A DNA stretch of 64,000 bases from Inia geoffrensis (GCA_036417435.1 CM070905.1:21305592-21369591), one strand, 5' to 3'; numbered from the stretch's first letter, positions 1 to 12,653 are shown. Program-made: numbers and translations. Notes: generated by a model not told the origin, from the sequence alone.

Positions 1-1725
1 GTGTGGCATGTGTCTGTCTGGGTTTGGGTGGAGCCAGCAGGGGCCAACCTGGTTAGATAAGGGCTGGGCTAAAGGCACCATCAAGCAGAAGCAGAGGATG
101 TGGCTGGTGGAGCTGGGAAGAGGGGAAGGCCAGGCGGACCCTCCCCACTGGGGCTGGAGGGCTCCTGCCTTCCACCTCTAGCACTGCTTCCAGCCCCTTC
201 AGGAAACATTGCTGATACCTCCGTCTGCTCTGCCCTGTCTCAGCAGGGCTGCTTTGCTAACTACAGGTCCTGCCTGGCTTCCTCCCCTGTCACCTCTCCC
301 CTGGCCCCTTGCCACGTCTGCAGATTCAGCCAGGTGCCAAGCTCTGAAGCACCGCTGTTCCTGGTGGGCTGGAAATAAATGAGACCCTATGCAGGCTTGG
401 TGTCAATCAGTCTTGCTTCCCCTACCACTTCCCTCTGCAGGCTCCACTCCCAGTTCTGGTTCCTGCTCTATTTCCATGTGGAAGGAATGGCTGTGGAAGC
501 CAGCTGGACTCTGGTGCTCCCAGACCTGGGGCCAGTGGCTCTCCCTGCCTGGGGGAGCCTATAGTGGCCCTTGGCCTGCCGCCTCCTGCAGAGACCATCA
601 GCCATGGGACCGGGACTCCAACTCATCCGTGTTCCTGGTCCAGCAGCTGCCCAGGCTCTCTGCACCCCCAGCTCTGGATGGCCCCCCTGAAGCTAACTGC
701 CTATGGGCGATAAGCCATCGGCACCCCCTCAGGCCACTGGGCTCACCCCATGGGCTCCTTCCATCCTCACCTCCCTGTGACCCTAGGGCTGCCAGCACAG
801 GCTGAGGGGTCAGGCACGGAGCCCCACACATCATACTCTGAAGGCATCTCAGACCCAAAATGCCTGGGCAGTGACTCAGGAAAGCAGCAAGAAGGGAAGG
901 AGGGACTCCGGTGGCTGGAGCTACAGAAGACCTAAAAAGGATGCACGTAAAAATTAGATTTAAACCACCAGCCCCCAACCCAAGCCCACGGCTAAGGGAA
1001 TAGAACTGCCTGGACTCTCAACTGGCCTCAGATTTTTGTCCTTATGTCCACGTGAATTTCATACACCCTGACACATGGAAGGGGGAACTCAGCACCTAGC
1101 GATGGGGGTCACCTGGATGATCTCCTCCAGCCCTGGACGGTGAGGGCTAATTCCAGCATGTCTGGGATTCACCTGATCTGTGCCTGTGAAATCAGCCATG
1201 CCCTCAGGACTGATCCTGGTCGAGGCATGAAGCACACTGATTAATAGTGCTGCTTTATAACAACGCCCCAGAGGAGTTGGGGTGGTGTGTACCAGCTTGT
1301 CGACTTTGTGCTTTGGTAGCAATGAGATTGATGGTTTGCACCTGGTCTCGGGGAGACCCTGGAGGCTGTGCCACTGGGGGAGGTTGTGGAGTGAGGATTT
1401 GCCTGCATGCCAGCAGGTGTAAGAAACCCGGAAAGAGGCTCCATCTTGGGGCTCAGAAGTGTCCTGTGCACACATCAGAGGTTCCTGATTTGAGAAAGAG
1501 CACATCTTGCACAGCCACTAACAGAGGGAGGCAGTAGGGACCAGTAGGGACCAGGATTTGGTTTCTCCAGACCCCTGCCATGAGCAGCCTTTGGCTGTGA
1601 TGATATCTCCACTTTGATGTTATTGCTGTAATAAATTGTAGGTTTGCAAGCACCATCATTTTGGGCCTCTGAGCCTTCTTTAGTCATTGAACCTGTTTAG
1701 CTGCTACTGTTAAGCACATCCCCAC
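1..1725. other. Unique sequence, no gene recognised
   Basis: GC-rich mixed sequence. Open frames up to 138 codons occur on both strands, but none carries a domain, signal peptide or convincing splice context that I recognise. A 10 bp direct duplication (CAGTAGGGAC twice) lies near 1532-1551. I see no interspersed repeat of confident identity here. Confidence 0.5.
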
Positions 1726-2491
1726 TGTTATGGATTGAATTGGGCCTCCTCAAAATTCACATGTTGAAGTCCTAACCCCCAGTACGTGTGACCTTATTTG
1801 GAACTAAGGTCCCTGCAGATGTAATTAGTTAAGATGAGGCATTACTACAGCAGGCATGGCCCCTAACCTGATATGACTGCCATCTTTTCTTTTTTAAATA
1901 AATTTATTTATTTATTTATTTATTTTTGGCTGCGTTGGGTCTCTGTTGCTGTGCGTGCGGGCTTTCCCTAGTTGCAGCGAGCGGGGGCTACTCTTTGTTG
2001 CGGTGCGCAGGCTTCTCATTGCGGTGGCTTCTCTTGTTGCGGAGCACGGGCTCTAGGCTCATGGGCTTCAGTAGTTGTGGTGCACGGGCTTCAGGAGTTG
2101 TGGCTCAAGGGCTCAGTAGTTGTGGCGCACAGGCTTAGCTGCTCCACGGCATGTGGATCTTCCCGGACCAGGGCTCGAACCCATGTACCCCGCATTGGCA
2201 GGCGGATTCTTAACCACTGCGCCACCAGGGAAGCCCATGACTGTCATCTTTATAAAAAGGGACATTTGCACACAGGGAGAACTCCATGTAAAGACTGGAG
2301 CTAGGCTGCCACAACCAAGGAATTATCAGAAGCTTGGAGAAAGGCCTGGAACAGATCCTTCTCTAGTGTCTTCAGAGGGACCATGGTCCCATACACCTTG
2401 ATCTCAGGCGTCTCGCCTCCAAGTAAATTTCTGTTGTTTAAGCCACCCAGTCCGTGATGCTTTGTGATGGCAGCCTTAGCAACCCAGTACA
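1726..2491 (+). mobile_element. MLT1-type LTR (ERVL-MaLR), split by a SINE
   Basis: The stretch opens with the MLT1-style start TGTTATGGATTGAATTGGGC. It carries the family's GACCTTATTTGG block, GCAGATGTAATTAGTTAAG, and a 3' end with CTGTTGTTTAAGCCACCCAG followed by AGCAACCCAGTACA. The left part (1726-1887) and right part (2237-2491) are collinear in the family and are separated only by a CHR SINE. This is an old solo LTR with no internal retroviral genes nearby. Family assignment is from remembered consensus; the subfamily is not resolved. Confidence 0.8.
1888..2236 (-). mobile_element. Long-form CHR SINE inserted in MLT1 LTR
   Basis: The element reads backwards. An A/T tail of TTTA repeats at 1893-1925 is followed by GGCTGCGTTGGGTCTCTGTT and ends at GCCACCAGGGAAGCCC, the complement of the SINE head. 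Target-site duplications ATGACTGCCATCTTT (1873-1887) and ATGACTGTCATCTTT (2237-2251) differ by one base. The SINE therefore landed in the older MLT1 LTR. The tRNA-like head is at the right end (box B complement near 2170-2182). Confidence 0.93.
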
Positions 2492-2742
2492 CCTCTGAAA
2501 GGCTTTATTCCCTCCCTCTCCCACCTGCAACAAACGCTGTAGTCAACTCAGGTGCCCCGAGATCTTCCCCATCCATATGGGACCTTAAGACTTTCATTCT
2601 CTTATCCCTAAGCAAATGTGTTCTCTTTTTAGCCACAGGATAGAAAGAGTTTGTCCATAACATGGGGGAGTGCTTGCACGGAGCCCTGCATGGTCTGCAG
2701 TCCAACAAGACATGAGGGCCAGGTTCAGAATCAAAGTTTCAG

Positions 2743-3101
2743 GGGGCTTCCCTGGTGGTGCAGTGGTTAAGAATCCGCCTGCCAATGCAGGGGACACAGG
2801 TTTGAGCCCTGGCCCGAGAAGATCCCACATGCCACAGAGAAACTAAGCCCGTGCGCCACAACTACTGAGCCTGCACTCTAGAGCCCGTGAGCCACAACTA
2901 CTGAGCCCATGTGCCACAACTACTGAAGCCCATGCGCCTAGAGCCTGTGCTCCGCAATGAGGAGCCACCGCAATGAGAAGCCCGTGTACCGCAACGAAGA
3001 GTAGCCCCCGCTCGGCTCAACTAGAGAAAGCCCGCATGTAGCAACGAAAACCCAATGCAGCCAAAAATAAATAAATTAAAATAAGTAAATTTATTTTAAA
3101 A
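2743..3101 (+). mobile_element. Long-form CHR SINE
   Basis: The head GGCTTCCCTGGTGGTGCAGT is followed by a box A-like GTGGTTAAGAATCCG, a box B-like GGTTTGAGCCC, the repeated CACAACTACTGAGCC body and an AAAATAAATAAATTAAAAT tail. The 15 bp target duplication GAATCAAAGTTTCAG is identical on both sides (2728-2742 and 3102-3116), showing a retrotransposed copy with intact ends. Confidence 0.95.
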
Positions 3102-3467
3102 GAATCAAAGTTTCAGACGAGCCAGGGGCTTTAGGAGTCAGGTTATAAGCCTTAGAATTTACAGGTGAGGATGAGGAAAGAAGAGTAATTTGGGGGTCTC
3201 ACACACTGCTCATTACTAGAACTGCTGTGATAACAGCCCAGGAATTCTGATGCTCAATCCAGTGCACTTTTCATCAGTTCAATCCTAGATTTCTTCCCCA
3301 GGGATGACTTTTGTCACCAGCTGCCCTATACTGTGGCTGTCTTGCTCATTAGAAGTTAATTGCGTTTAGAAGAGGGACCTTGATTGAGTCATCTTGGTAA
3401 CTTCTGTCCTCCAGTGTGAAGGTGTTGAATAAATATTTTGATTGGACTGATCAGAACACACTTTTCT

Positions 3468-3572
3468 GGGAACTCCCTGGCGGTCCAGTGGTTAGGACTC
3501 CACGCTTCCACTGCAGGGGGCACGGGTTCTATCCCTGGTCTAGGGTCTAAGATCCTGCAAGCCGAGGCCTCT
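3468..3572 (+). mobile_element. Short CHR-1 SINE, tail lost
   Basis: GGAACTCCCTGGCGGTCCAG, GTGGTTAGGACTCCACGCTT, then GGTTCTATCCCTGGTCTAGG and ATCCTGCAAGCC match the short CHR-1 form. No poly(A) and no target duplication can be found, so this is an older or 3'-eroded copy. Confidence 0.85.
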
Positions 3573-3834
3573 GCTGACTTAGATTTAAGTGATGCATTTG
3601 CAGCCTCCACTGCAGACAGAGCACTGGGGATTTCTGGGGGTGAGGCGGGAAGAGCTTTAAAATCCAAGATGCCTCAGCCCCGCCCTAGGAGTCTAAGTTA
3701 CTTGGTCTGAGTGCAGCATAGGCCTGGTGATGTTTAAGAACTCCCCCAGGTGATGCTCTGTGCAGGGAGGCTTGCACCCATGGCTCTAAAGCTTTAAGAG
3801 ACTTAAGCACCTTGCGTTAAGAAGAGGGTGACCG

Positions 3835-3927
3835 ACTAGTGAGTTTGCATAGGATTTCCCCATTTTGAAAACTCAAAGTTCCGTGCCCCCTTCAGCTCCT
3901 GAAAACACTGGGACTGTTGGTCGCCCT
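3835..3927. mobile_element. Small inverted-repeat element, AGGGTGACC type
   Basis: The 93 bp segment starts AGGGTGACC and ends GGTCGCCCT, an imperfect terminal inverted repeat. A second copy with the same termini and a related centre (TTTTGAAAACTCAAAG here, TTTTAGCCCTGAAAG there) lies at 43533-43623. It is probably a non-autonomous DNA-transposon relic; I do not assign a named family. Confidence 0.45.
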
Positions 3928-4639
3928 AATAAAGACTTGCATTTGCATGCAACTGAATATCAACAGGGCACAGATACGCTGTATTAAGCCTAAAGCAAAG
4001 CACTGAGGCTAGTGTTCCCCAGTTAGGAGCCCCCTCCCAACCCCACCCGAACTCCAGCTTCCCCATTCAGTTCCTTCCACAGAGAGGCCTCACGGGAGCT
4101 GTAGTACTGCTGCAGGGTGTGGCTGCCCCCGACACTAGTCCTGGTTTCCTGATAACTCAGAAAGCATTTCCCTGTTGGCCTGTAGTTTCTGTTTCCTGTT
4201 CTCTCCCACACTATTTTTAGGCGCGGCAGACGCTTCCTGCCTGGGCCTGCCCCACCCACCTCGGTGTCTAGCCCAGCCCCCGGTGTCCAGCAGGGGGCGC
4301 CTGCAAGATGAAGGCTCTGATCCTTGGGCTCTGGGGCCCTGCTGTCCAGGGGGACAGTGGAGTGCCCAGCAGGTGGTACTGCAGCCACCGCCACGGCCGG
4401 CTCTGACTTGGTGGAGTGCCCCCAAACTGCTTTTTTTTGTTGATCTTACAAGCTTTAAAATAGCATTTTCCTATTTCCTTTTCCTTAGGACTGGCTGTTG
4501 CAAGCTTCACGTATCTTTATGCATCAGTCTACAGCCTAAAGGCAGAGAAACCCTACAGGAGGGCATACGGGCTAACCCTGCTGCAGTCACCCAGGCTGGA
4601 TAGCAAAGTTTCAGGCCTGAAGGGCTGTCTTGAGTCTCC

Positions 4640-4830
4640 GTTTGCCAAACACCTCCTGTGTGTTAGGCACTGCACTCATCTTCTTAGAGTTCACAGCAAT
4701 CTCATGAGATGGTAAGAATCTCTATTTCTGGGTCAGGAACCTGAGGTTCAGAGGGGTAGACAACTTACCCCAGGTCACACAGTGGCAGAACTGTCACCTG
4801 ACTCCAGTTTGACTGACAGTCTGCATGCCA
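4640..4830 (-). mobile_element. MIR SINE
   Basis: The reverse-orientation MIR pattern is visible: TGTGTTAGGCACTGCACTCA, CAGCAATCTCATGAGATGGT, GGTTCAGAGGGGTAGACAAC, then CCAGGTCACACAGTGGCAGA. It is an ancient tRNA-derived SINE, degenerate and without duplications. Confidence 0.75.
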
Positions 4831-5057
4831 GCATTTCCCAAACTTTTTTTCATTACTGCCCTTCTAAGGAGACTTTTAAGTCATTTTTTTCCCCTAATCA
4901 CTCCCATGAAATTTTAAAACCACAGATATACTGTATATCTATTTATGTACTATATGGCTATCTGTGCATAATACACAGAGGAAGATTTGTTTTCCTCTTC
5001 AAGAACCATTTCATCCCCTCGGGGGGTGAGATCACTCCTGTTAAAAATACCAGCAGG

Positions 5058-5227
5058 AGGACTTCCCTGGCGGTCCAGTGGTTAAGACTTCACCTTCCAC
5101 TGCATGGGGTGCGGGTTCAATCCCTGGTAGGCGAGCTAAGATCCCACATGCCTGGGGTCAAAAAAACAAAACATAAAACAGAAGCAATATTGTAATAAAT
5201 TCAATAAAGACAAAAAAAAAAAAAAAG
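5058..5227 (+). mobile_element. Short CHR-1 SINE
   Basis: AGGACTTCCCTGGCGGTCCA begins the element, and a GGTTCAATCCCTGG box B-like segment and an A-rich tail ending in about 15 As follow. The target duplication AATACCAGCAGG is identical at 5046-5057 and 5228-5239. The tail is unusually long and AT-rich (about 70 bp) before the final A run. Confidence 0.93.
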
Positions 5228-5589
5228 AATACCAGCAGGGTCTCAGGTCTGACTGATTCGTTCCCTTAGTATTGGATGTAGGTGGAGAAGAAGGGTAAAC
5301 CGGTAAAGAGGGTTCTCCCAAACTAATGTTCCCCAGAACTCTAGTGTGAAGAGAAGAGCTGGTTCACAAAAAGAGCTCGATGCCAAACACGCCTGGAAAA
5401 GGCTGAACGGAGCATCACTCTGCCTCCTGGAAAGTCATCTTATCAAAATCTCTGAGTAGCTACTTAAAAAAACACCAGTTTAATTATTTTTACACCAATA
5501 CACATTAACGTAAAGTTGATCACAAACGTCTCCTCTCTCTCTCTGCATTTGAAATTCATCTTTACACATTAATATTTATAAATATTTTT

Positions 5590-5726
5590 GTGTGTGCTTT
5601 AATTTTTTTTTTCCTTTGGCCATGCCGCGCAGCTTGGGGGATCTTATATGCCCAACCAGGGATTGAACCCGGGCCCTCAGCAGTGAAAGCGCAGAGTCCT
5701 AACCACTGGACCTCCAGGGAATTCCC
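5590..5726 (-). mobile_element. Short CHR-1 SINE
   Basis: A T tail at 5602-5612 is followed by GGCCATGCCGCGCAGCTTGG and GGGATTGAACCCGGGCCCTC, ending CCACTGGACCTCCAGGGAAT. Near-identical flanks TTATAAATATTTTT (5576-5589) and TTATAAATTATTTT (5727-5740) are the target duplication. Confidence 0.92.
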
Positions 5727-5740
5727 TTATAAATTATTTT

Positions 5741-7184
5741 GAATTCAAATTTCTAGAACATACTTTTGGAAATGCTGCCATAGATGCAGAGTTGCCTTCT
5801 TTCCTGAAGTGACTCTTTCTGGTGATGTTTGGCCCGGAAGGTCAACAAACAGCTTTTTCTGTGATTCCGTCAAGCCAGGACAGCCAGTCCACAGAGCTCT
5901 GACCATCAGTTCCGAAAACACACAGCGCAGACCCAGGCCTCTGTGCTGGATTCCAGGCAGGAGCAGGCGACAGAAAGACATTATGATAAGGTCATCAAAT
6001 CCTCGTTTATTTGAGACAAACATGCAGCCCACTTACTTTGTGCCAGAGGACAGAGCTGCCATGGGCGGGGGCCCCACCATCTGTGTGGTGGTGACTGCGT
6101 CCTGGTGTCACAGTGCCTGGCACATGGCATGGGCACACTGAGCCTCCCAGACGCAGGTCCAGCTCTGCGTCACTGAGCTACCAGATCTTGAATGCCACCG
6201 CCCATGCCAGAACCCTATGGGGACCACAGCACGGCTACAGCCTGGTCGGAGCACTTCTCCTCAAGTGGCCTCTCGGCTTGCTGGTCAAGACCCTCAGGGG
6301 CAGGTGTGTGTTTATTTATCTTGTTGTTCCCTGTGTCTAGCGTGGTGCCAAGTATGTTCTGAGCACTTAATAAATGCTTGTTGCATCAGTAACCAGATGC
6401 ACACATGAGTGAAAGAATCACCACCTGAGCAGGGCAGACACCAGGCCATTCAGCCGGCTGTGTCCAAAGGACCAGGGCAGCTCTGTAGTGAGCAGGGAGC
6501 AGTAGTTAAAACCAGAACACCTGTATAGCACACCTGCCATTAGTCACGGTGTTTAATTGTCTAGTAAATCTGCACTAGGTAATTTTGTTAGTCTCGAATA
6601 ATTCCGTTGTTTTAAAAATCCTTATCAGGAAAAATAAAGCAGCTGCGTATCACATGGAAATGTCTACACCCCGTGACCCCTGTCACCCAGGCAATGCCCT
6701 AAGTGATGGAAATTCCGCTGGGGTCCTGGAGGGACTGCTCCACAAACGGCCACCGGGAAGGCCGGGTCGCACACTGCTGTCGCACTGATTCACCTGGGGC
6801 CCCTCTGTCCACAAAGTCCTTTCACGGCACCCACCCCCCATCACCCGTCTCATCCTCACATGGCGCTGGGAAGCAGGCAGCTTTGGAGTTATCACCCTCA
6901 CTTATGCTTGAGAAGTTTGGGAAACCTGGGGAGAAACCCAGACACCTTGGGTACAGAGGCGAGGGAAGAGGAAGGAGAGGAGGTAGAGGACAGAGGCAGG
7001 CAGAGCAGAGCAAGAACGGGGTGCGGGGGGCAGCATGCCCGAACCACAGCCCGTCACCCTGCCACATTCAGCCACCAGGGGGCAGGCCCAGGCCCACTGA
7101 GCTGACACCCTGCCCGGGTAGCCACCAGCCCGGAGGGCAGCCTGAGCAGAGGCAGAGGGAAAGGGGTGGGGAAGAGTCCAAAGG
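5741..7184. other. Mostly unique sequence; short L2 3' end
   Basis: I see no gene. A fragment resembling the L2 3' end lies at about 6310-6385 (GTGTCTAGCGTGGTGCCAAG, then CACTTAATAAATGCTTGTTG). The rest, including 6585-7184, shows open frames with no recognisable protein features. Confidence 0.5.
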
Positions 7185-9572
7185 ACACACCACACACATC
7201 ACACACACACACACACACACACCACACACCTACATACACACACATACACACACACCACACATACACCACACTGTGTACACCTACACACACACCACACCTA
7301 CACACACACCACACACATCACACACACACACACCACACACCTACATACACACACACACACCTCCACACACACACCACACACAGCATAGATACACCACACT
7401 CTGTGTACACATACAAACACACCACACACACACCCCACACCTACACACACACCACACATGCACCACACTCTGTGTACACATACACACACACACCACACAC
7501 ACCCCACACCTACACACACAGACTACACACACACCCCACACCTACACACACAGACTACACACAGCACACATACACCACACTGTGTACCTATACACAAACC
7601 CCATGCCTACATACACACACCACACATACACTGTGTACACACACACACACACACATACCACACAGCACACATACACCACACTCTGTTCACATACACACAC
7701 ACACCTACACACACACAATGTACACCTACACACACACATCACACACCCCACCTACACAACACACATACCACACACAGCACACATAACACCACACTGTGTA
7801 CACATACACACACCCCACACCCACACACACACACCCCACACCTACACACACACCACACTGTGAACACATACACACACACATCCCTACACACCACACCACT
7901 CTGTGTACACATACAAACACATCCCACACCTACACACACACACATACCACACAGCCCACATACACCACACTCTGTGTACACATACACACACACACACCCC
8001 ACACCTACACACACCACACACAGCACACGTACACCACACTGTGTACACATACACACCCCCACACACACCTACACACACACACACACACACCACACACACC
8101 ACACATACACCACACTCTGTGTACACATGTACACACACCCCCCACACCAACACACATACACACATCACACACTGCACACATACACCACACTGTGTACACA
8201 CACACACACACATACACCACACACAGCACACATACACCACACTCTGTGTACACATACACACACACCACACACAGCACACATACACCACACTGTACACATA
8301 CACACACACATACCTACACACACCACACTCTGTGTACACATACACACACACCTCACACCTACACACACACCACACAGCACATACACCACTGTGTACACGT
8401 ACACACACACACCCCTACACACATACCACACTGTGTACACATACAAACACACCCCACACCTACACACACACACACAGCACACATACACCACACTGTTTAC
8501 ACATACACACACACAGCACACACCTACCCACACCACATACAGCACACATAAACCACACTCTGTGTACACACACACACACCCCACACATACACACACACCA
8601 CACATACACCACACTGTGTACACATACACACACACCCCTACACACACACACACCACACTGTGTACACACACCTACACACACACCACACTCTGTGTACACA
8701 TACACACACACCCCATACCTACACACACACACAGCACACATACACCACACTGTGTACACATACACACACACCTACACACACACCACACTCTGTGTACACA
8801 TACACACACACCCCACACCTACACACACAGCACACATACACCACACTCTGTGTACACATATACACACACACACACCCCACACCTACACACACACCACACA
8901 CAGCACACATACACCACACTGTGTACACATACAAACACATCCCACACCTACACACACACACACACACACATACCACACACAGCACACATACACCACACTG
9001 TGTACACATACACACACACACATCCCACACCTACACACACCACACTGTGCACACACACACACAACGCACACAGCACACATACACCACACTGTGTACACAA
9101 ACACACACACCACACGTACACACACAGCACACATACACCACACTGTGTACACATACACAGCACACACCTACACACATCACAGCACACATACACCACACTG
9201 TGTACACATACACACCCCACACATACACACACACACCACACACGTACACACTGTGTACACATACACACAAACACACCCCACACCTACACACACACACCAC
9301 TCACACACACGCACCACATTCTGTGTACATATACACACACACCTATACAACACACACACTACACACACTGCATACATACCACATATGCACAAACCACTTA
9401 GCACACACACACACACATACCACACACACACACACCACACACCTATACAACACACATACTACACACCACACATGCATACACCCCTTGCCACACACACACA
9501 CACATACACTATACCACATACCACCTACACAACACACACACTGACCACACACTGTGCGCACACACACACACC
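7185..9572. repeat. 2.4 kb CA-rich minisatellite
   Basis: The plus strand is almost entirely A, C and T, with G confined mainly to TGTG, CAGC and ACGT words. It is not a plain (CA)n tract. A module reading about CACACATACACCACACTGTG followed by TACACATACACACACACC recurs roughly thirty times from 7270 to 9330, at irregular spacing of about 30-130 bp. The core TGTGTACACA is a perfect 10 bp palindrome. Alternating purine/pyrimidine content favours Z-DNA. Stop codons are nearly absent in several frames of both strands, giving long artefactual frames rich in Thr-His (plus) or Val-Cys (minus). I regard none of these as genes. Confidence 0.95.
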
Positions 9573-11309
9573 GCTGCTCACGCCACTTTGGTAGGTGCTA
9601 GCGTCTACTTTTTCCAGCTTTTCTACCCTCTTCTCCTCCCCCTTTCTCCTCAGTGTCTACAAATTCCAAACTTCTCGTCATTATCCTTTCCCAAACACTC
9701 CTGTCTTGTGCCCTTCTCTCCCCCATCCGCTCCCCAAATAGCAACATTTTCTTTCTCTCCACCACCCATTCCTCAGAGGTAAAATCAAACCTCCCACCAG
9801 CAGAACATTTTCTGCTTTGTCAAGTGCTTTCTCACCTGCTTTCTCCTCTGTCTCAACACTCCTACGAGGTCAATATTATTATTGCCTTTTCAGAAGTAGG
9901 AAAGAGAGCTCGAGGGCCAACTGCTCAAACTCCTCGGGTGTCCCTTGGCCTCTGCAACTCCCACAGCTGACGCCCCATATTCTCACCTATCCCCCACCCG
10001 CCTCCTGACACCCGGAAAGCCTACCTACCCTCCATGCGGAGATGGAAGATCTCTGCCCCGCAGGACCCCGCCCATTCATGGGAGCGGAGGCTCCCCTGAG
10101 AGAGGCCACGAGACGCCACACCTGCTTCTCCAGAGCCTGCACCCGCCAAAGGGCCGAGCTCAACTCTCTGGGGCCCATTATGGAAGGAAGCAGAGAAGAC
10201 CGAGAAGGTCACCTGAAACTTCAAATATGGGTGTTGCTGTGGAAACGTGTCCCATGTGTTTATGCCTCAGCACAGAGGTCCCAGGCACCAGAGGTCCCGG
10301 CGCACCCTGGACAAACAGCACAGAGGCCGAGACCTCCACCCACGATTCCTGGCTTCAACCTGTTGTCAATGCAACGGAGGGGCCCAAGCCTCCTTTTGTA
10401 AGCACGAGGCATCCGCAAAAGCCCTGCCTGGACACGGGTTTCTTCGTCTGCATCTGTAGACCTTCAGGTGGCACCTCGCAGGGATGCTGAGAAGCAGGAA
10501 TCCACACTGAACACCTGAGATGAGGACAGGCAGAGAATGGGGTCGACAGGCAACACTGCAGGTCCCAGGGCTCTGCCTCTCTCAGGAAGCCCGGCTTTCC
10601 AGGAGCCCGGCCTCCAGGGGCTTCCCCACTTCCAACCCAAGCCCCTCGCAGGGTGAGCCCCTTTAGGGTGGCTCTCAGACCTTAGGGTGTAGGCGGCTGC
10701 TCCTGGCCTTGGGGAGGCCTCTCTCAGGCTAGGCCTTCAGCCCAGGGCCGGGGCTAGAGTGGGATGGGCAAGGCACTCAGGGCACAAACGCAGGGGTGCT
10801 CCCTCTGGGTGGATGCTCACTTCGGGCACCTCTCTTATGTCACCCTAGTCCCAGCCGAGCCCCAGCCTCACAGCCACCCTCTCGCCTTCCCGACCTTCCT
10901 CTTCCTGATCTGATCTCACTACTTCTATTTCCGTCTGAAAAATACGAGGCACAAATTTCACACGGCTGGTACGAGGACCAAATGAGACAAAGCTGAAGTT
11001 TCCAAGCCTTTTTTGGCTATAAAATGCATTGTTTGTTTTTTATTATTTTTATCTTTCGGAACATTTATCAAAGCACTACAGGTTCATGGCTGAATCCTTT
11101 AAGAGGCTGCTCTGGTGACACAATAGGGTTCTTAAGGGTCAGGAAAGTAAGAAAGAACAAAGACCCTACTTGTGTCCCTCTTCAGTGGACGTTCCCGAAA
11201 GTGAGTGAGAATTTCTTAATGATGGGTGTCCCAGATGCTAAAAGAGCCCTCAGCACAGGGTGGGCACTCAGTAATGGCCAGTTAGATCAGAATCTGAGCT
11301 GAACACTCC
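9573..11309. other. Mostly unique sequence; one MIR
   Basis: A reverse MIR is recognisable at about 9815-9960 (GTCAAGTGCTTTCTCACCTG, CTACGAGGTCAATATTATTA). The remainder is GC-rich with no exon, RNA gene or repeat that I can support. Confidence 0.5.
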
Positions 11310-11314
11310 AGTGA

Positions 11315-11735
11315 CAGAGGAACGGATAAACAAAATGTGGTATATCCGTACGACAGAATATTATTCAGCCTCTTAAAATGGACAACCAGTCATACATGGC
11401 AATGTGGGTGAAACTTGACAACATCATACTAAGTGAAATAAGCCTGTCACAAGAAGACAAATACCATCCGAGTCTACTGGTAAGAGGTCCCTGGAGTAGT
11501 CAAGTTCACGGAGACAGAGAGCAGAATGGTGGCTGCCAGGGGCTGGGAGGAGGGGGCAGTGGGAAGTTGATGTTTAATGGGTACAGAGTTTCAGTTCTGC
11601 AAGACAAAAAAGTTCTAGAGACCTGTTGCACAGCAATGTGGAGATACTTACTACTGAACTGGATGGTTAAAATGGTCAATTTTATGTGTTTTTTTAACCA
11701 CAATTAAAAATAAACAAATAAAAATAAAAGAATTC
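11315..11735 (+). mobile_element. LINE-1 3' end
   Basis: The stretch contains the L1 ORF2 terminal and 3' UTR landmarks: GAATATTATTCAGCCTCTTA, CATCATACTAAGTGAAATAA, GCCTGTCACAAGAAGACAAA, CAGAATGGTGGCTGCCAGGG, and an A-rich end at 11700-11735. It is 5'-truncated and keeps about 420 bp. Divergence is considerable (broken frame), so it is an old subfamily copy. Confidence 0.88.
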
Positions 11736-12442
11736 AAGTCAAACAGGGGCCAAGAGAGTGCTGGGTTAGAGATCTAAGACAGTGCAGACAGGAGCAGCCC
11801 CCATGCCCACCCCACAGTCTCACCCAGCAGAAACCAAATTTCTAGAAACCACCACGCCAGCTTCAAAGGGAAAAGGAAGTCCCAGAGCGCACTGTGGAGG
11901 AGGTGGAAGGGAGTTCGCTCACGGGATGCTTGAGAGAATTTATGAGTTAACGGTCTGTTATGTGGGTTGAAGGCCAGTTTAAACATCAGCTGAGCAAGTC
12001 CCTCCTTCCCAGCCTCCAAACTGCAGACATCAGCTAGGTGCTGGTAGACCTTCATCTAAGGATTGTCTGGATCCCTGGTTCCTTGCCCTGTGCAAGCCTG
12101 GGGTGCACAGCCAGGGCTCCCCAACACACTTCCAGGGCCAGAGCTCCCCCCTGCAGCAGCTACCCAGGGAGCCCCAGACTGTTGGCAGCCAGATGGCGCC
12201 CCCTGGTGACTGCCCTCAAATGTGAGCATGATGACCTGGCTTTGGGAGAGCAAGTACCCTGGCCAGGTGGGAGCAGAGTGGACCTATCGGGGAGACAAGT
12301 GGTAAAGACATTTCTGACCCCTTGGGCAAAGAGCCCATGCATAAGCTTGGAGAGGCCAGCCCATCATGGTAGTCAGGGTCCGGAGATGGAAGCCAAGCAC
12401 CATCACCAACAGTCCTGGTTCTACCACTTAAGAAGGAAATCC
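11736..12442. other. Unique sequence, no gene recognised
   Basis: No repeat or coding signature is recognised. Frames on the plus strand that run from here into 12443-12653 are partly SINE translation and should not be read as a gene. Confidence 0.45.
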
Positions 12443-12653
12443 TGGGGCTTCCCTGGTGGCGCAGTGGTTGAGAGTCCACCTGCCGATGCGGGGGACACGG
12501 GTTCGTGCCCCAGTCCGGGAAGATCCCACGTGCCGCGGAGCGGCTGGGCCCGTGAGCCATGGTCGCTGAGCCTGCACGTCCAGAGCCTGTGCTCCGCAAT
12601 GGGAGAAGCCACAACAGTGAGAGGCCCGCGTACTGCAAAAGAAAAAAAACAAA
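12443..12653 (+). mobile_element. Medium-form CHR SINE (cetacean subtype)
   Basis: Head GGCTTCCCTGGTGGCGCAGT, box B-like GGTTCGTGCCCC, then CCGTGAGCCATGGTCGCTGA and GAGGCCCGCGTACTGCAAAA with an A-rich tail. The target duplication AAGAAGGAAAT is identical at 12430-12440 and 12654-12664. The complement yields several spurious open frames. Confidence 0.95.

Noticed and set aside
2749..2815. tRNA-like sequence with box A and box B words in SINE heads
   Set aside because: These are SINE promoters derived from a tRNA. They cannot form an intact cloverleaf gene and recur at every CHR copy.
7185..9572. CRISPR-like spaced repeats in the CA satellite
   Set aside because: Spacing is irregular, spacers are the same CA-rich composition, and the DNA is clearly mammalian.
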